A stretch of DNA of 16,437 nucleotides. Origin: an uncultured Lachnospiraceae bacterium. GTDB taxonomy: Bacteria > Bacillota > Clostridia > Lachnospirales > Lachnospiraceae. The position numbers were made by a program, and so were the translations under genes. The first letter of the stretch is position 1; each line of letters starts with the position of its first letter. A model generated the notes under the pieces. The model made no database searches, had not been told where the DNA came from, and saw only the letters and a list, made by a program, of their open reading frames with translations. The stretch spans positions 1 through 16,437 of the forward strand of contig CAJUHQ010000080.1 of NCBI GenBank assembly GCA_910586095.1. Direction: 5' to 3'. Shown here one piece after another: positions 7,763 through 14,965 of the stretch.

Positions 7763-8680
7763 TCACATATTTAAGGCAGGATCATGTCTTAACAGTTTTA
7801 GACATTCGGCTTCATGAAATCTGTCGTCGGACATATAAAATACTGCAAGCTCTTTACTTCTCTCATCCAAAAGCTCATTGCTTGCTGTAAGGTTTCCAGG
7901 ATGAAACATAAGTTCTAATTGTTTTCCCTTACGATTGGCATAGGCTTGGTATGCTGGAAGAAGTGCCTTTACTACTTCCATTTTCATCTTACAAGTATAT
8001 AGAATTCCAAAAAATATTGGTGTCAAAATCCCCTCTTTCTGTAGTAGTTTTTTATTTCTTTTTGCATATAACTTTAATACACTCCATTTTATCCAGTTGA
8101 CTTTTGGAACGTCTCTGCGCATACTGGTATGATGCAAGATAGGTGTTAGTGGGTCTACTGGAATACGAATATAATGGATTGAAAGTTGTTGAAACTCTGG
8201 CTCTGACAATACATCCATCAAACTGTCAAATATAATAGGGATCATATGATAGTGTTGATGTGAATCAATCGCGGTGATCCCAAAATCATTGTCAAATGCT
8301 ACTGCTCGAATCTGTGCCCGAATTTCTTCTTTGATTTGTTTGACAAGATGTTTTTTATTTATTCCTTTTTTAATATAATTCCATTTAAAAAATTGAATAA
8401 AAGATTTATTAAAAAATCCTGTGCGATCCACTAGAAGTGGAACACAAGATGCTTCTGAAAGAGATTTGCCTTCCACAAAATTTAAGTGCAACACACGTCG
8501 TATCTTGTTTTTGTCAGGATCAACTTCGTTGAGTAGTTTTGCTGTGTCAGGAAGAATCCCCGTATTGGGCAGTATACTTATGCTGTTGAGAACTCCATTT
8601 GTATGACAAGCTAAAATTCTTTTGGACTGTTCAATAGTCACACCATAATCATCTGCATGAAACCAAATTTTATTGTTCAT
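7763..8680 (-). CDS. ChbG/YdjC-type carbohydrate deacetylase
   Basis: A 305-residue protein of the YdjC/ChbG family, metal-dependent enzymes that remove acetyl groups from N-acetylated sugars. The signature HADDYG (8-13) holds the aspartate pair near the N-terminus, HLNFVEG (65-71) gives a metal-ligand histidine, and IDSHQHYHMIP (138-148) supplies further metal-binding and catalytic residues. ELMFHPGN near the C-terminus is also family-typical. No signal peptide is present, so it should act in the cytoplasm on a nucleotide- or lipid-linked sugar. It begins 13 nt after the WecG/TagA gene, with GAGGAA about 9 nt before its ATG, and precedes the SGNH gene by 18 nt. The neighbours suggest it edits an N-acetyl sugar of the glycan. 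That substrate is inferred and not shown. Confidence 0.85.
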   Translation of the reverse strand: MNNKIWFHADDYGVTIEQSKRILACHTNGVLNSISILPNTGILPDTAKLLNEVDPDKNKIRRVLHLNFVEGKSLSEASCVPLLVDRTGFFNKSFIQFFKWNYIKKGINKKHLVKQIKEEIRAQIRAVAFDNDFGITAIDSHQHYHMIPIIFDSLMDVLSEPEFQQLSIHYIRIPVDPLTPILHHTSMRRDVPKVNWIKWSVLKLYAKRNKKLLQKEGILTPIFFGILYTCKMKMEVVKALLPAYQAYANRKGKQLELMFHPGNLTASNELLDERSKELAVFYMSDDRFHEAECLKLLRHDPALNM

Positions 8681-8693
8681 TGCTGCTTATTCC

Positions 8694-9452
8694 TCATGAA
8701 TTTTCATGTGTCCAAGACATCTGAATAAGATATCGAAAAAACTTAAAATTTGTTGTTACATATCGTTTCCACAGACGCTTTGGATCTTGTATCAATCGGT
8801 ACAACCATTCAAGGCAAAGTTTTTGCATAATTTTGGGTGCGCGTTTGATTGTTCCTGCAAGGTAGTTAAACCCTGCTCCAACCCCAATCATAACAGCTTG
8901 GACTTGATCTTGGTGTAGATGCATCCATTCTTCTTGTTTGGGTGCTCCAAGTCCCACCCAGATAAAATCGGGCTGTGCAGCATTAATCTGTGCGATTATG
9001 CTGGCATCTTCCTCTGTACTGAGAGGTTTGAATGGGGGCGAATACATTCCTGCTATTGTCACACCTGGATATTTTTTGATGATTGTTCTTTTCATTTCTG
9101 CAAGAGTTTCTGGGGTTGAACCATAGAAAAAATGACGATACCCCTTTTTGTAGGAACATTGAAAAAGTTCTAACATCAAATCAGGACCAGTGACTCTTCT
9201 AGCATTTTTATAGCCTTTTAGTTTGCAGTACACGGATAATGGAGCTCCATCGGGCAGTGCCATAGCCGCCTCGTTTTGTATTGTACAATATGCTTTATTT
9301 TCGTAGGATAAAACAGTAGTGTGCACATTAGAAACACAAATATACTTTCCTCTTAGCTCCTCTAAATGTGTCGTGATATAGGATAAGGTATCTTGCATAG
9401 TTGTGATATTGATATTGGTCTTTAATATTTTTAAATACTGCAATTCTTTCAT
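8694..9452 (-). CDS. WecG/TagA/CpsF family (GT26) glycosyltransferase
   Basis: A 252-residue membrane-associated glycosyltransferase of family GT26. TagA members add ManNAc to undecaprenyl-PP-GlcNAc to build the wall teichoic acid linkage unit. Family features seen: LPDGAPLS (67-73, with the candidate catalytic D68), RRVTGPDLM (85-93), YRHFFYGSTPETL (105-117), WVGLGAPKQEEWM (165-177) and the C-terminal basic/aromatic tail CLEWLYRLIQDPKRLWKRY (213-231) that docks these enzymes to the membrane. Length is normal. The start ATG has GGAG-rich sequence upstream, but the spacing is long (about 14 nt). It follows the sugar-phosphate transferase by 63 nt, the largest gap in this operon, and probably adds the second sugar to the lipid carrier. 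The exact donor is unknown. Confidence 0.9.
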   Translation of the reverse strand: MKELQYLKILKTNINITTMQDTLSYITTHLEELRGKYICVSNVHTTVLSYENKAYCTIQNEAAMALPDGAPLSVYCKLKGYKNARRVTGPDLMLELFQCSYKKGYRHFFYGSTPETLAEMKRTIIKKYPGVTIAGMYSPPFKPLSTEEDASIIAQINAAQPDFIWVGLGAPKQEEWMHLHQDQVQAVMIGVGAGFNYLAGTIKRAPKIMQKLCLEWLYRLIQDPKRLWKRYVTTNFKFFRYLIQMSWTHENS

Positions 9453-9515
9453 AATTTGATAGGTTACTCCTTACTCCTACGAAAGTTAATAGAGCTCAAT
9501 AATTTCAAATTCGTA

Positions 9516-10940
9516 TTATTTTGATCCCTTTTGTCCTAATACTGTAAAAATGGTGCGAAACAAAATTTTGATATCGAGTCCAATAGACCAATTATCAATA
9601 TATTCTAGATCTAATTTTACAATCTCATCAAAATCTTGAATATCGCTTCTACCACTTACTTGCCACATGCCTGTAAGGCCTGGCGTAATGCTCATGCGTC
9701 TTCGATAATAACCATTATATTGTCTAAATTCATCTTCTGTTGGCGGACGTGTTCCAACTAAACTCATATTTCCAACTAAAATATTGAGAAATTGAGGTGT
9801 TTCATCAATGCTTGTCTTTCGGATAAACTGGCCAACCCTTGTGATACGTGGATCATCTTCTATCTTGAACATAAGTCCTTTAATCTCATTTTGGGCGGCA
9901 AGTTCCTTTTTGCGTTCTTCTGCATCAATATACATGGAACGAAATTTCCAGATTTTAAAACGGCGTCCATTTTTGCCTATTCGCGTCTGTGAAAAAAAGA
10001 TTGGTCCTGGTGAATCTAGTTTGATTGCAAGTGCCACAAATGGAGTAATTAAACTAGTCAATGCAAGTCCTACTAAAGATCCTACAATATCCATCAATCG
10101 CTTGATAAGAAGACGTCGCGAATCCATTGTTTTAAGAGCAAAAGAAATAACACTGTATCCACCCATTTGTTGTACATACGTATTGGGATTAGACCGGCTA
10201 AAAATATCAACATTGTAGTGACAGATCAATCCCATTTCTTCAAATCGCTGAACTAGATCTCTAATCTCAGGTGCTGGAACATCTGGAAGGCAGATAAATA
10301 CATCGTCAACCATCATACGAACTACTGTTTCGTATAAATCTTCCTTTGTTGCAACAACGGGAACATCACAAATGTTTTGACCTGTTTTGCAGCAATCATA
10401 GACAACTGCGGCGGTAACATCATAATACCATTCTCTATTTTTTATTAAGGTATTAAGAACCTCCTGAATGTTGTGTTCTGCGGCAATGACTAGCATTTTA
10501 TCAGCATTGGTACTTTTTCTATAATAGTTCCACATCATTTTTTTAAAAATCATATGGGCTACATAAGTGATTAGGATATTTAGTGCACCAAAAATACTAT
10601 ATACCGAACGTGAAAAATCATATGACTGTTGTGTGAGATAAAGGATCACTACAAGTCCTGCCACCAAGATTAGTGTATATCTAGAAGTATAATAAAATTC
10701 TTGATAATATCCTCTAGTAAAAAAATTTCGATTTGCATCGAGAAACATATTGTAAAGCAGACAGAGAACAACAATATAGGTTCCTACCATAAGATGAAAC
10801 TGTTTGGGATATGTTTCATAATGAATGATATTGAATCGAATATACAGGGAAAGAGCGTATGATATAACGACACTTACAATATCGATCAACAAAATACTAT
10901 ACGTTTCAATCATCTTATTCTTTCTTCTGATATTTTCCAT
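9516..10940 (-). CDS. Polyprenyl-phosphate sugar-1-phosphate transferase (initiating enzyme)
   Basis: A 474-residue inner-membrane polyprenol-phosphate hexose-1-phosphate transferase (WbaP-like architecture) that would start a glycan on undecaprenyl phosphate. Four N-terminal hydrophobic segments (about 13-36, 50-68, 86-104, 112-132) are followed by a soluble Rossmann-like domain (about 145-270). The C-terminal sugar-transferase domain (279-470) has KRLMDIVGSLVG (280-291), LDSPGPIFFSQTRIGKNG (308-325), the catalytic Asp-Glu pair D379-E380 in TSIDETPQ, and GTRPP plus PGLTGMWQVSGR. Start choice: ATG at 10940-10938 has AGGAG (10952-10948) with 7-nt spacing. A GTG two codons upstream (10946-10944) overlaps the previous stop but sits too close to that site. 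The sugar specificity cannot be read from sequence. Confidence 0.93.
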   Translation of the reverse strand: MENIRRKNKMIETYSILLIDIVSVVISYALSLYIRFNIIHYETYPKQFHLMVGTYIVVLCLLYNMFLDANRNFFTRGYYQEFYYTSRYTLILVAGLVVILYLTQQSYDFSRSVYSIFGALNILITYVAHMIFKKMMWNYYRKSTNADKMLVIAAEHNIQEVLNTLIKNREWYYDVTAAVVYDCCKTGQNICDVPVVATKEDLYETVVRMMVDDVFICLPDVPAPEIRDLVQRFEEMGLICHYNVDIFSRSNPNTYVQQMGGYSVISFALKTMDSRRLLIKRLMDIVGSLVGLALTSLITPFVALAIKLDSPGPIFFSQTRIGKNGRRFKIWKFRSMYIDAEERKKELAAQNEIKGLMFKIEDDPRITRVGQFIRKTSIDETPQFLNILVGNMSLVGTRPPTEDEFRQYNGYYRRRMSITPGLTGMWQVSGRSDIQDFDEIVKLDLEYIDNWSIGLDIKILFRTIFTVLGQKGSK

Positions 10941-10942
10941 AT

Positions 10943-11746
10943 TCACGCTCCTGTTTGCAGATGATATGCACCCAAAAGGGTTCGGAATAAGATTTTTAGC
11001 AATTCAAAGTTTCCTTTAAAAAAGCTAATCTTTGTAGGTGTTTTTCCTTTTTTTGGATAAGCTCTTGTGACTGGGATCTCGCAAGCCTTGTATCCAAGTT
11101 GTGTAGCCCGCACAGACAAATATGCCAAAAGTTCGTAGGTCACAAAAACATCACGAAGTGGTGCAGTGCGTTTGTCGCACAGATATCTTGTAGAATACGC
11201 GCGAAAAGCGTTGGTAGTATCAGTAAAACGTTGTCCTGCACACAGCGATATCAAAGGCGCATGAATAAAGCGAACAGAAATATTTCTAATAAAAGGAGTA
11301 TTGAGTGCTCGCCCCCCTTTTATAAAACGTGAGCCCTGTATAAAATCATACCCTTCTTGGAGTTTTTGGATAAATCGCGGTACATCTTCTATGCTATCCT
11401 TATTGTTTCCGTCAATAGTAATGATTCCCTTGTAGCCTCTGTTTAATGCCCAGTAGATTCCCATGCGCAATTGTGCGCCTTGTTTTCCTGGGCCTTGTTT
11501 TATTAACAAGGTATTGACTTGTAGCTTTTTAAGTTTTCTTTCCTGAGTGCAGCCATCTGTGGAACCGCCATCACAAATGACAAGATCTGCATAGGAAGCA
11601 ATATGATGTTTGTAGGCACGATATAGTTCTTTTAGAATACGATCCCCCTCATTGATAATGGGAATCAGCACGACATAGTCACTTGATTTTGGAGCATATT
11701 CTGTCCATTCAAAAGCGGGCACACCAGGCCCTCCAATATAATTCAA
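10943..11746 (-). CDS. GT2 family glycosyltransferase, dolichyl-phosphate-mannose-synthase-like
   Basis: A 267-residue GT-A-fold glycosyltransferase without membrane segments. Numbered from the TTG start: YVVLIPIINEGDRI (24-37), the nucleotide-sugar-binding DGGSTDG (59-65), GPGKQGAQLRMGI (85-97), the metal-binding TIDGNNKD (110-117) and FTDTTNAFRAY (174-184), as in polyprenyl-phosphate glycosyltransferases. Start choice: TTG at 11746-11744 has AAGGAG 8 nt upstream (11760-11755) and overlaps the preceding TGA as TTGA, so translation is coupled. The alternative ATG at 11776-11774 would add 10 residues inside the upstream gene with a weak site. It could transfer a sugar to a polyprenyl phosphate or extend the lipid-linked glycan. 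The substrate is unknown. Confidence 0.87.
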   Translation of the reverse strand: MNYIGGPGVPAFEWTEYAPKSSDYVVLIPIINEGDRILKELYRAYKHHIASYADLVICDGGSTDGCTQERKLKKLQVNTLLIKQGPGKQGAQLRMGIYWALNRGYKGIITIDGNNKDSIEDVPRFIQKLQEGYDFIQGSRFIKGGRALNTPFIRNISVRFIHAPLISLCAGQRFTDTTNAFRAYSTRYLCDKRTAPLRDVFVTYELLAYLSVRATQLGYKACEIPVTRAYPKKGKTPTKISFFKGNFELLKILFRTLLGAYHLQTGA

Positions 11747-12552
11747 CCAAACATCTCCTTTACATATGCCAAACATTCATCTAACATGGAATAGTCTTTT
11801 GTTTTTGCCATTTCTATCGATACATAACCTTGGTAGTGATTTTCTCTTAAAAAGGCGGCAAGTTCACTATGAAAAGCTCTTCTCTCATCATGCATACATA
11901 TACTTTGTAGAAATGGTTCACTCACATGAACATGGTTGATGAGTTTTGCATGTCGCTCTAAAATTTCCACACATTCTTTATTTTCAATCATTGCACCTAT
12001 GTCAAGATTTAAGAGAAATCCATCAACACCTACCTCCTCAATCAAATCTATAGCCTGACTGGTGGTGTTGATATAGTTCGTGTGATAGATGGTAGGGTTT
12101 GCCTCCATACCAATTACTGTATTGTGTTCTTTTGCATACAACCCTAGTTGTCTAAAAAATGCGACTCCACTCTCCCAGAGCTGAGAATTTGTATTGTCAG
12201 GTATAACGCGATTGCGTGGGTTGCCAAATACTAGATTTTTGCACTGGATTGCGGATGCGAAACAAATAGCTTGTTTAGTATAGTCTAAAAGTATTTGTCG
12301 CTGTAAGTTATCTGCAAATATCAATTCATTTTTACCAAACCAGATAGACTGCATAGAAGAAACAACAAAATCATACTTACTTTGAAGAGTTGCATGCCAT
12401 TTATGGGCTGTTTCTATCTTTTCGTAAGGCTTGTCTACAAAAATGCGCGTGGGGGCTATTTCAAGTCCTGTATACCCATAGTATTTCATCTTTTCATATA
12501 ATTTATCATCATCTTGTGCATCCCATGCAATATTGGATATAGAAAGTTTCAT
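11743..12552 (-). CDS. Xylose-isomerase-like TIM barrel protein (sugar phosphate isomerase/epimerase family)
   Basis: A 269-residue cytoplasmic TIM barrel of the AP_endonuc_2/xylose-isomerase-like superfamily. Likely metal ligands are E150 (IGMEANP), D184 (LNLDIGAM), H209 (NHVHVSEP) and E247 (YVSIEMAK), the expected spacing for a divalent-metal isomerase or epimerase. The N-terminus KLSISNIAWD and GYTGLEIAPTRIF also fit. As first gene of the glycan operon it may prepare an unusual sugar or polyol precursor. Its reaction is not predictable, because the superfamily includes isomerases, epimerases, dehydratases and endonucleases. ATG (12552-12550) follows AGGGGG with 5-nt spacing. The ATG is 53 nt from the repeat element. 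No clear promoter was found, although TATATT at about 12576-12581 could be a -10. The gene overlaps the next one by 4 nt. Confidence 0.85.
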   Translation of the reverse strand: MKLSISNIAWDAQDDDKLYEKMKYYGYTGLEIAPTRIFVDKPYEKIETAHKWHATLQSKYDFVVSSMQSIWFGKNELIFADNLQRQILLDYTKQAICFASAIQCKNLVFGNPRNRVIPDNTNSQLWESGVAFFRQLGLYAKEHNTVIGMEANPTIYHTNYINTTSQAIDLIEEVGVDGFLLNLDIGAMIENKECVEILERHAKLINHVHVSEPFLQSICMHDERRAFHSELAAFLRENHYQGYVSIEMAKTKDYSMLDECLAYVKEMFG

Positions 12553-12604
12553 CTTTTCCCCCTACATGCAAAATATACGTACCAATCAATTTGATTTGTA
12601 CTTT

Positions 12605-12690
12605 TATAGTAACCTCGCATCATGCACAGCCTGCCGTTTGGAGGGCCGCATGGGCATCTATGCTATGAAAGTCGAAGACTTTCATAGTAA
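12605..12690. repeat. Direct repeat copy 1 of the composite element
   Basis: 86-nt unit. Its core 12618-12690 matches 12856-12928 at 69 of 73 positions by direct comparison. It contains an imperfect hairpin closed by CATGC/GCATG (12621-12652, inner GCC/GGC pairs) and a perfect 11-bp hairpin CTATGAAAGTC-gaa-GACTTTCATAG (12663-12687). Confidence 0.9.
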
Positions 12691-12842
12691 ACCCCCATGC
12701 CTGTCATCAGGCACCACTATAAATGAAAGGGGTTTACTATGAATCCTTCGGGGATGCACACAAAATGCCAAAAGCAGGCATTTTGGCGCCATATGGTCAG
12801 CGCAGTACATGCGCAGACCTACAGTAAGGATTCGAAGACTTT

Positions 12843-12928
12843 CATAGTAAACTTCCATCATGCACAGCCTGCCGTCTGGCGGGCCGCATGGCCATCTATG
12901 CTATGAAAGTCAAAGACTTTCATAGTAA
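12843..12928. repeat. Direct repeat copy 2 of the composite element
   Basis: Second 86-nt unit, same orientation as copy 1. It contains the corresponding imperfect hairpin (12859-12890) and the perfect 11-bp hairpin (12901-12925, loop aaa). One base change in each GC-rich arm region and one in the loop separate the copies, so both have kept the stems. Confidence 0.9.
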
Positions 12929-12969
12929 TCAAGAAATACTGGTTAATTGAAAAATCTTTGATCTTCAAT

Positions 12970-14271
12970 TTATTCATCAGCTTCAAATCGTACATGTATT
13001 GAATTAGCATGTGCAGTTAAGCCTTCTTCTCTGGCAAAGCGTTCTATATTCTCATGTACTTTAGCGAGAGCCTCTCTAGAATAAGAGATAATACTCGATT
13101 TTTTTACATAGTCATCCACATTTAAGGGTGAGAAAAATTTTGCAGTACCATTGGTAGGAAGAACATGGTTTGGACCTGCATAGTAGTCACCGAGTGGCTC
13201 TGAAGAGTATTCACCCAAGAAAATAGCGCCAGCATTGCGTATTTTTGTCATAGTACCAAATGGATCTTTAGTAAGAATTTCTAGGTGCTCGGAAGCAATC
13301 TCATTAGTGGCCTCTATGGCAGTTTCCATATCTGGCGCAATTAAAATATATCCATAATTCTTGAGAGATTTTTGTATAATTTCCTTGCGCTCGAGAACTT
13401 CAACAAAATGTTCAATTTCTTTTGATACTTGATTTGCAAGATCTTTGCTAGTAGTGATTAAAATCGCAGAAGCTAGCTCGTCATGTTCGGCTTGTGACAG
13501 CAAGTCCGCTGCCACATAGCGTGGGGTGGCACTTTCGTCGGCAAGCACTAAAATTTCTGAAGGACCCGCTATCGAATCAATACTTACGTGTCCATATACT
13601 GCGCGTTTTGCGAGTGCGACAAATATATTTCCTGGTCCAACGATTTTGTCAACTTTGGGTATCATCTCTGTGCCATATGCGAGTGCTGCGATAGCCTGTG
13701 CACCGCCAGTTTTATAGATAACATCTACTCCTGCAATGTCTGCTGCTACTAATGTGGCAGGATATACTTTGCCATCTGCGTTGGCTGGTGTTGTCATAAT
13801 AATTGTAGGAACTCCTGCAACTTTGGCAGGGATCACATTCATCAAAGTTGTGGATGGATAAGCTGCTTTTCCACCAGGGACATATACACCTACTTTCTCC
13901 ATAGGAGTGATTTTTTGGCCTAAAATAGTTCCATCTTCCTTGGCATCAAACCAACTGATTCTCTTTTGTTTCTCATGATAGGCGCGAATATTTGTAGCAG
14001 CAGCTCGCATTACTTCAATAAATTGAGCGTCTACTTCTTGATAGGCAGCATCAATCTCCGCGCGTGTTACTTGAAATGTTTCTTTTGTCAAATGACAAGA
14101 ATCAAACTTTTGTGCATATTCAAAAATAGCTTCTTCTTTACGGTTTTTTACATTTTCGATAATATCGGCAACAATCTTTTCATAGTCACCATAATCATTT
14201 GTACTTCTTTTTAAAAGGTTCTCAAGCAAATTTTGTTTTGTTTGGCTGTTTAATGTTATAATTTTCATCAT
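12970..14271 (-). CDS. hisD: Histidinol dehydrogenase
   Basis: A 433-residue enzyme catalysing the last two NAD-dependent oxidations, histidinol to histidine. The zinc ligands line up with the E. coli enzyme: Q260 and H263 (SQAEHDELA), D362 (GDYYAGPNHVLP) and H421 (GLTAHANSIHVR). The catalytic pair is E328-H329 in ASEHLEI. Also present are VGVYVPGGKAAYPSTTLMN (127-145) and GPGNIFVALAK (212-222). Full length with no frameshift. Start ATG (14271-14269) overlaps the hisG stop as ATGA, with GGAGGAG 11-13 nt upstream; a second ATG follows directly. It is the third gene of hisZGD and is followed by the repeat element, where the next gene, hisB, might be expected. Confidence 0.97.
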   Translation of the reverse strand: MMKIITLNSQTKQNLLENLLKRSTNDYGDYEKIVADIIENVKNRKEEAIFEYAQKFDSCHLTKETFQVTRAEIDAAYQEVDAQFIEVMRAAATNIRAYHEKQKRISWFDAKEDGTILGQKITPMEKVGVYVPGGKAAYPSTTLMNVIPAKVAGVPTIIMTTPANADGKVYPATLVAADIAGVDVIYKTGGAQAIAALAYGTEMIPKVDKIVGPGNIFVALAKRAVYGHVSIDSIAGPSEILVLADESATPRYVAADLLSQAEHDELASAILITTSKDLANQVSKEIEHFVEVLERKEIIQKSLKNYGYILIAPDMETAIEATNEIASEHLEILTKDPFGTMTKIRNAGAIFLGEYSSEPLGDYYAGPNHVLPTNGTAKFFSPLNVDDYVKKSSIISYSREALAKVHENIERFAREEGLTAHANSIHVRFEADE

Positions 14272-14933
14272 TTTTCGCGATTCTCCTCCTTTAGTGATTG
14301 CAACAGTCTTTGTATTCTATCTGCTTCCATTTTCATACTTACTTGGTTTACAATCATTCGTGCTGAAAGCGGGCAAATTTCTTCTAGCACATCCAAGCCA
14401 TTTTCACGAAGCGTAGAGCCTGTTTCTACAATGTCTACAATCACATCACTTAGTCCAACAATAGGACCTAGCTCTACAGAACCGTTCAGTTTGATAATAT
14501 CTACTGTCTGATGCTTTCTATTATAAAAATAATCCTTTGCAATTTTAGGATATTTGCTAGCTACACGGATCATATCATGGCGCTGCAAAAGGTCTTTTGC
14601 TGTTGCAGGGCCACATACACACATGCGGCATTTGCCAAAGCCAAAGTCAAAAACTTCATAAACCTTTCTGTTTTCTTCCATAATAATATCCTTACCCACA
14701 ACGCCGATATCTGCTGCACCGTACTCTACATAAGTCGGAACATCTGGCCCTTTTGCAAGAAAAAATTTTAATTTTAGCTCCTCATTGATAAAAATAAGTT
14801 TTCGCGAGGAAGGATCTTTCATTTCCTCACAGGTGATACCAATCTGTTCAAGCAGTTCTAATGTCTTGTTTGCAAGACGGCCTTTACACAGCGCAAAAGT
14901 AAGATAGCGCATATCATTTGTTGCCTTATTCAT
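14268..14933 (-). CDS. hisG: ATP phosphoribosyltransferase catalytic subunit, short form
   Basis: A 221-residue short-form HisG, which joins ATP and PRPP in the first committed step of histidine synthesis and requires HisZ for activity and feedback control. The PRPP-binding motif is intact: ELGPIVGLSDVIVDIVETGSTL (154-175), with VETGSTL as the phosphate loop. The N-terminal LTFALCKGRL has cysteine where proline is usual. The C-terminal histidine-sensing ACT-like domain of long HisG is absent, matching the presence of hisZ upstream. Start is uncertain: ATG at 14933 (used here) or the internal ATG seven codons later (14912), whose MRYLTFALCKGRL fits the family start better. Neither has a strong ribosome site. 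The gap to hisZ is 32 nt. Confidence 0.95.
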   Translation of the reverse strand: MNKATNDMRYLTFALCKGRLANKTLELLEQIGITCEEMKDPSSRKLIFINEELKLKFFLAKGPDVPTYVEYGAADIGVVGKDIIMEENRKVYEVFDFGFGKCRMCVCGPATAKDLLQRHDMIRVASKYPKIAKDYFYNRKHQTVDIIKLNGSVELGPIVGLSDVIVDIVETGSTLRENGLDVLEEICPLSARMIVNQVSMKMEADRIQRLLQSLKEENREK

Positions 14934-14965
14934 ACCAAAATACCATGCCTTTCTTGATGCAATTG

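Larger units (their letters stand above)
12605..12928. repeat. Composite hairpin-rich REP/MITE-like element between hisD and the glycan operon
   Basis: This fills most of the 417-nt gene-free stretch 12553-12969. Two direct copies of an 86-nt unit (12605-12690 and 12843-12928) flank a 152-nt central module. The motif CATAGTAA, or its complement TTACTATG, recurs at module borders. The central module holds four inverted repeats: 12681-12695 with 12729-12743; 12699-12712; 12761-12785; and 12795-12819. The GC content is clearly higher than the surroundings. There is no transposase and no credible ORF, so it could be a non-autonomous mobile or REP-like palindromic element. It may also act as the transcription end of hisZGD. 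Outside it, 12929-12969 carries only a 7-bp AT-rich inverted repeat (12945-12951 with 12964-12970). Confidence 0.8.

Noticed and set aside
9808..10218. Plus-strand ORF of 136 codons
   Set aside because: It lies wholly inside the well-supported sugar-phosphate transferase gene on the other strand, so it is a shadow frame.
12533..12742. Plus-strand ORF of 69 codons over the repeat
   Set aside because: It overlaps the start of the TIM barrel gene and the palindromic repeat, has no ribosome site, and its protein resembles nothing.
12605..12928. CRISPR array
   Set aside because: Only two long copies separated by 152 nt, with palindromes throughout. There are no regular spacers and no cas genes.
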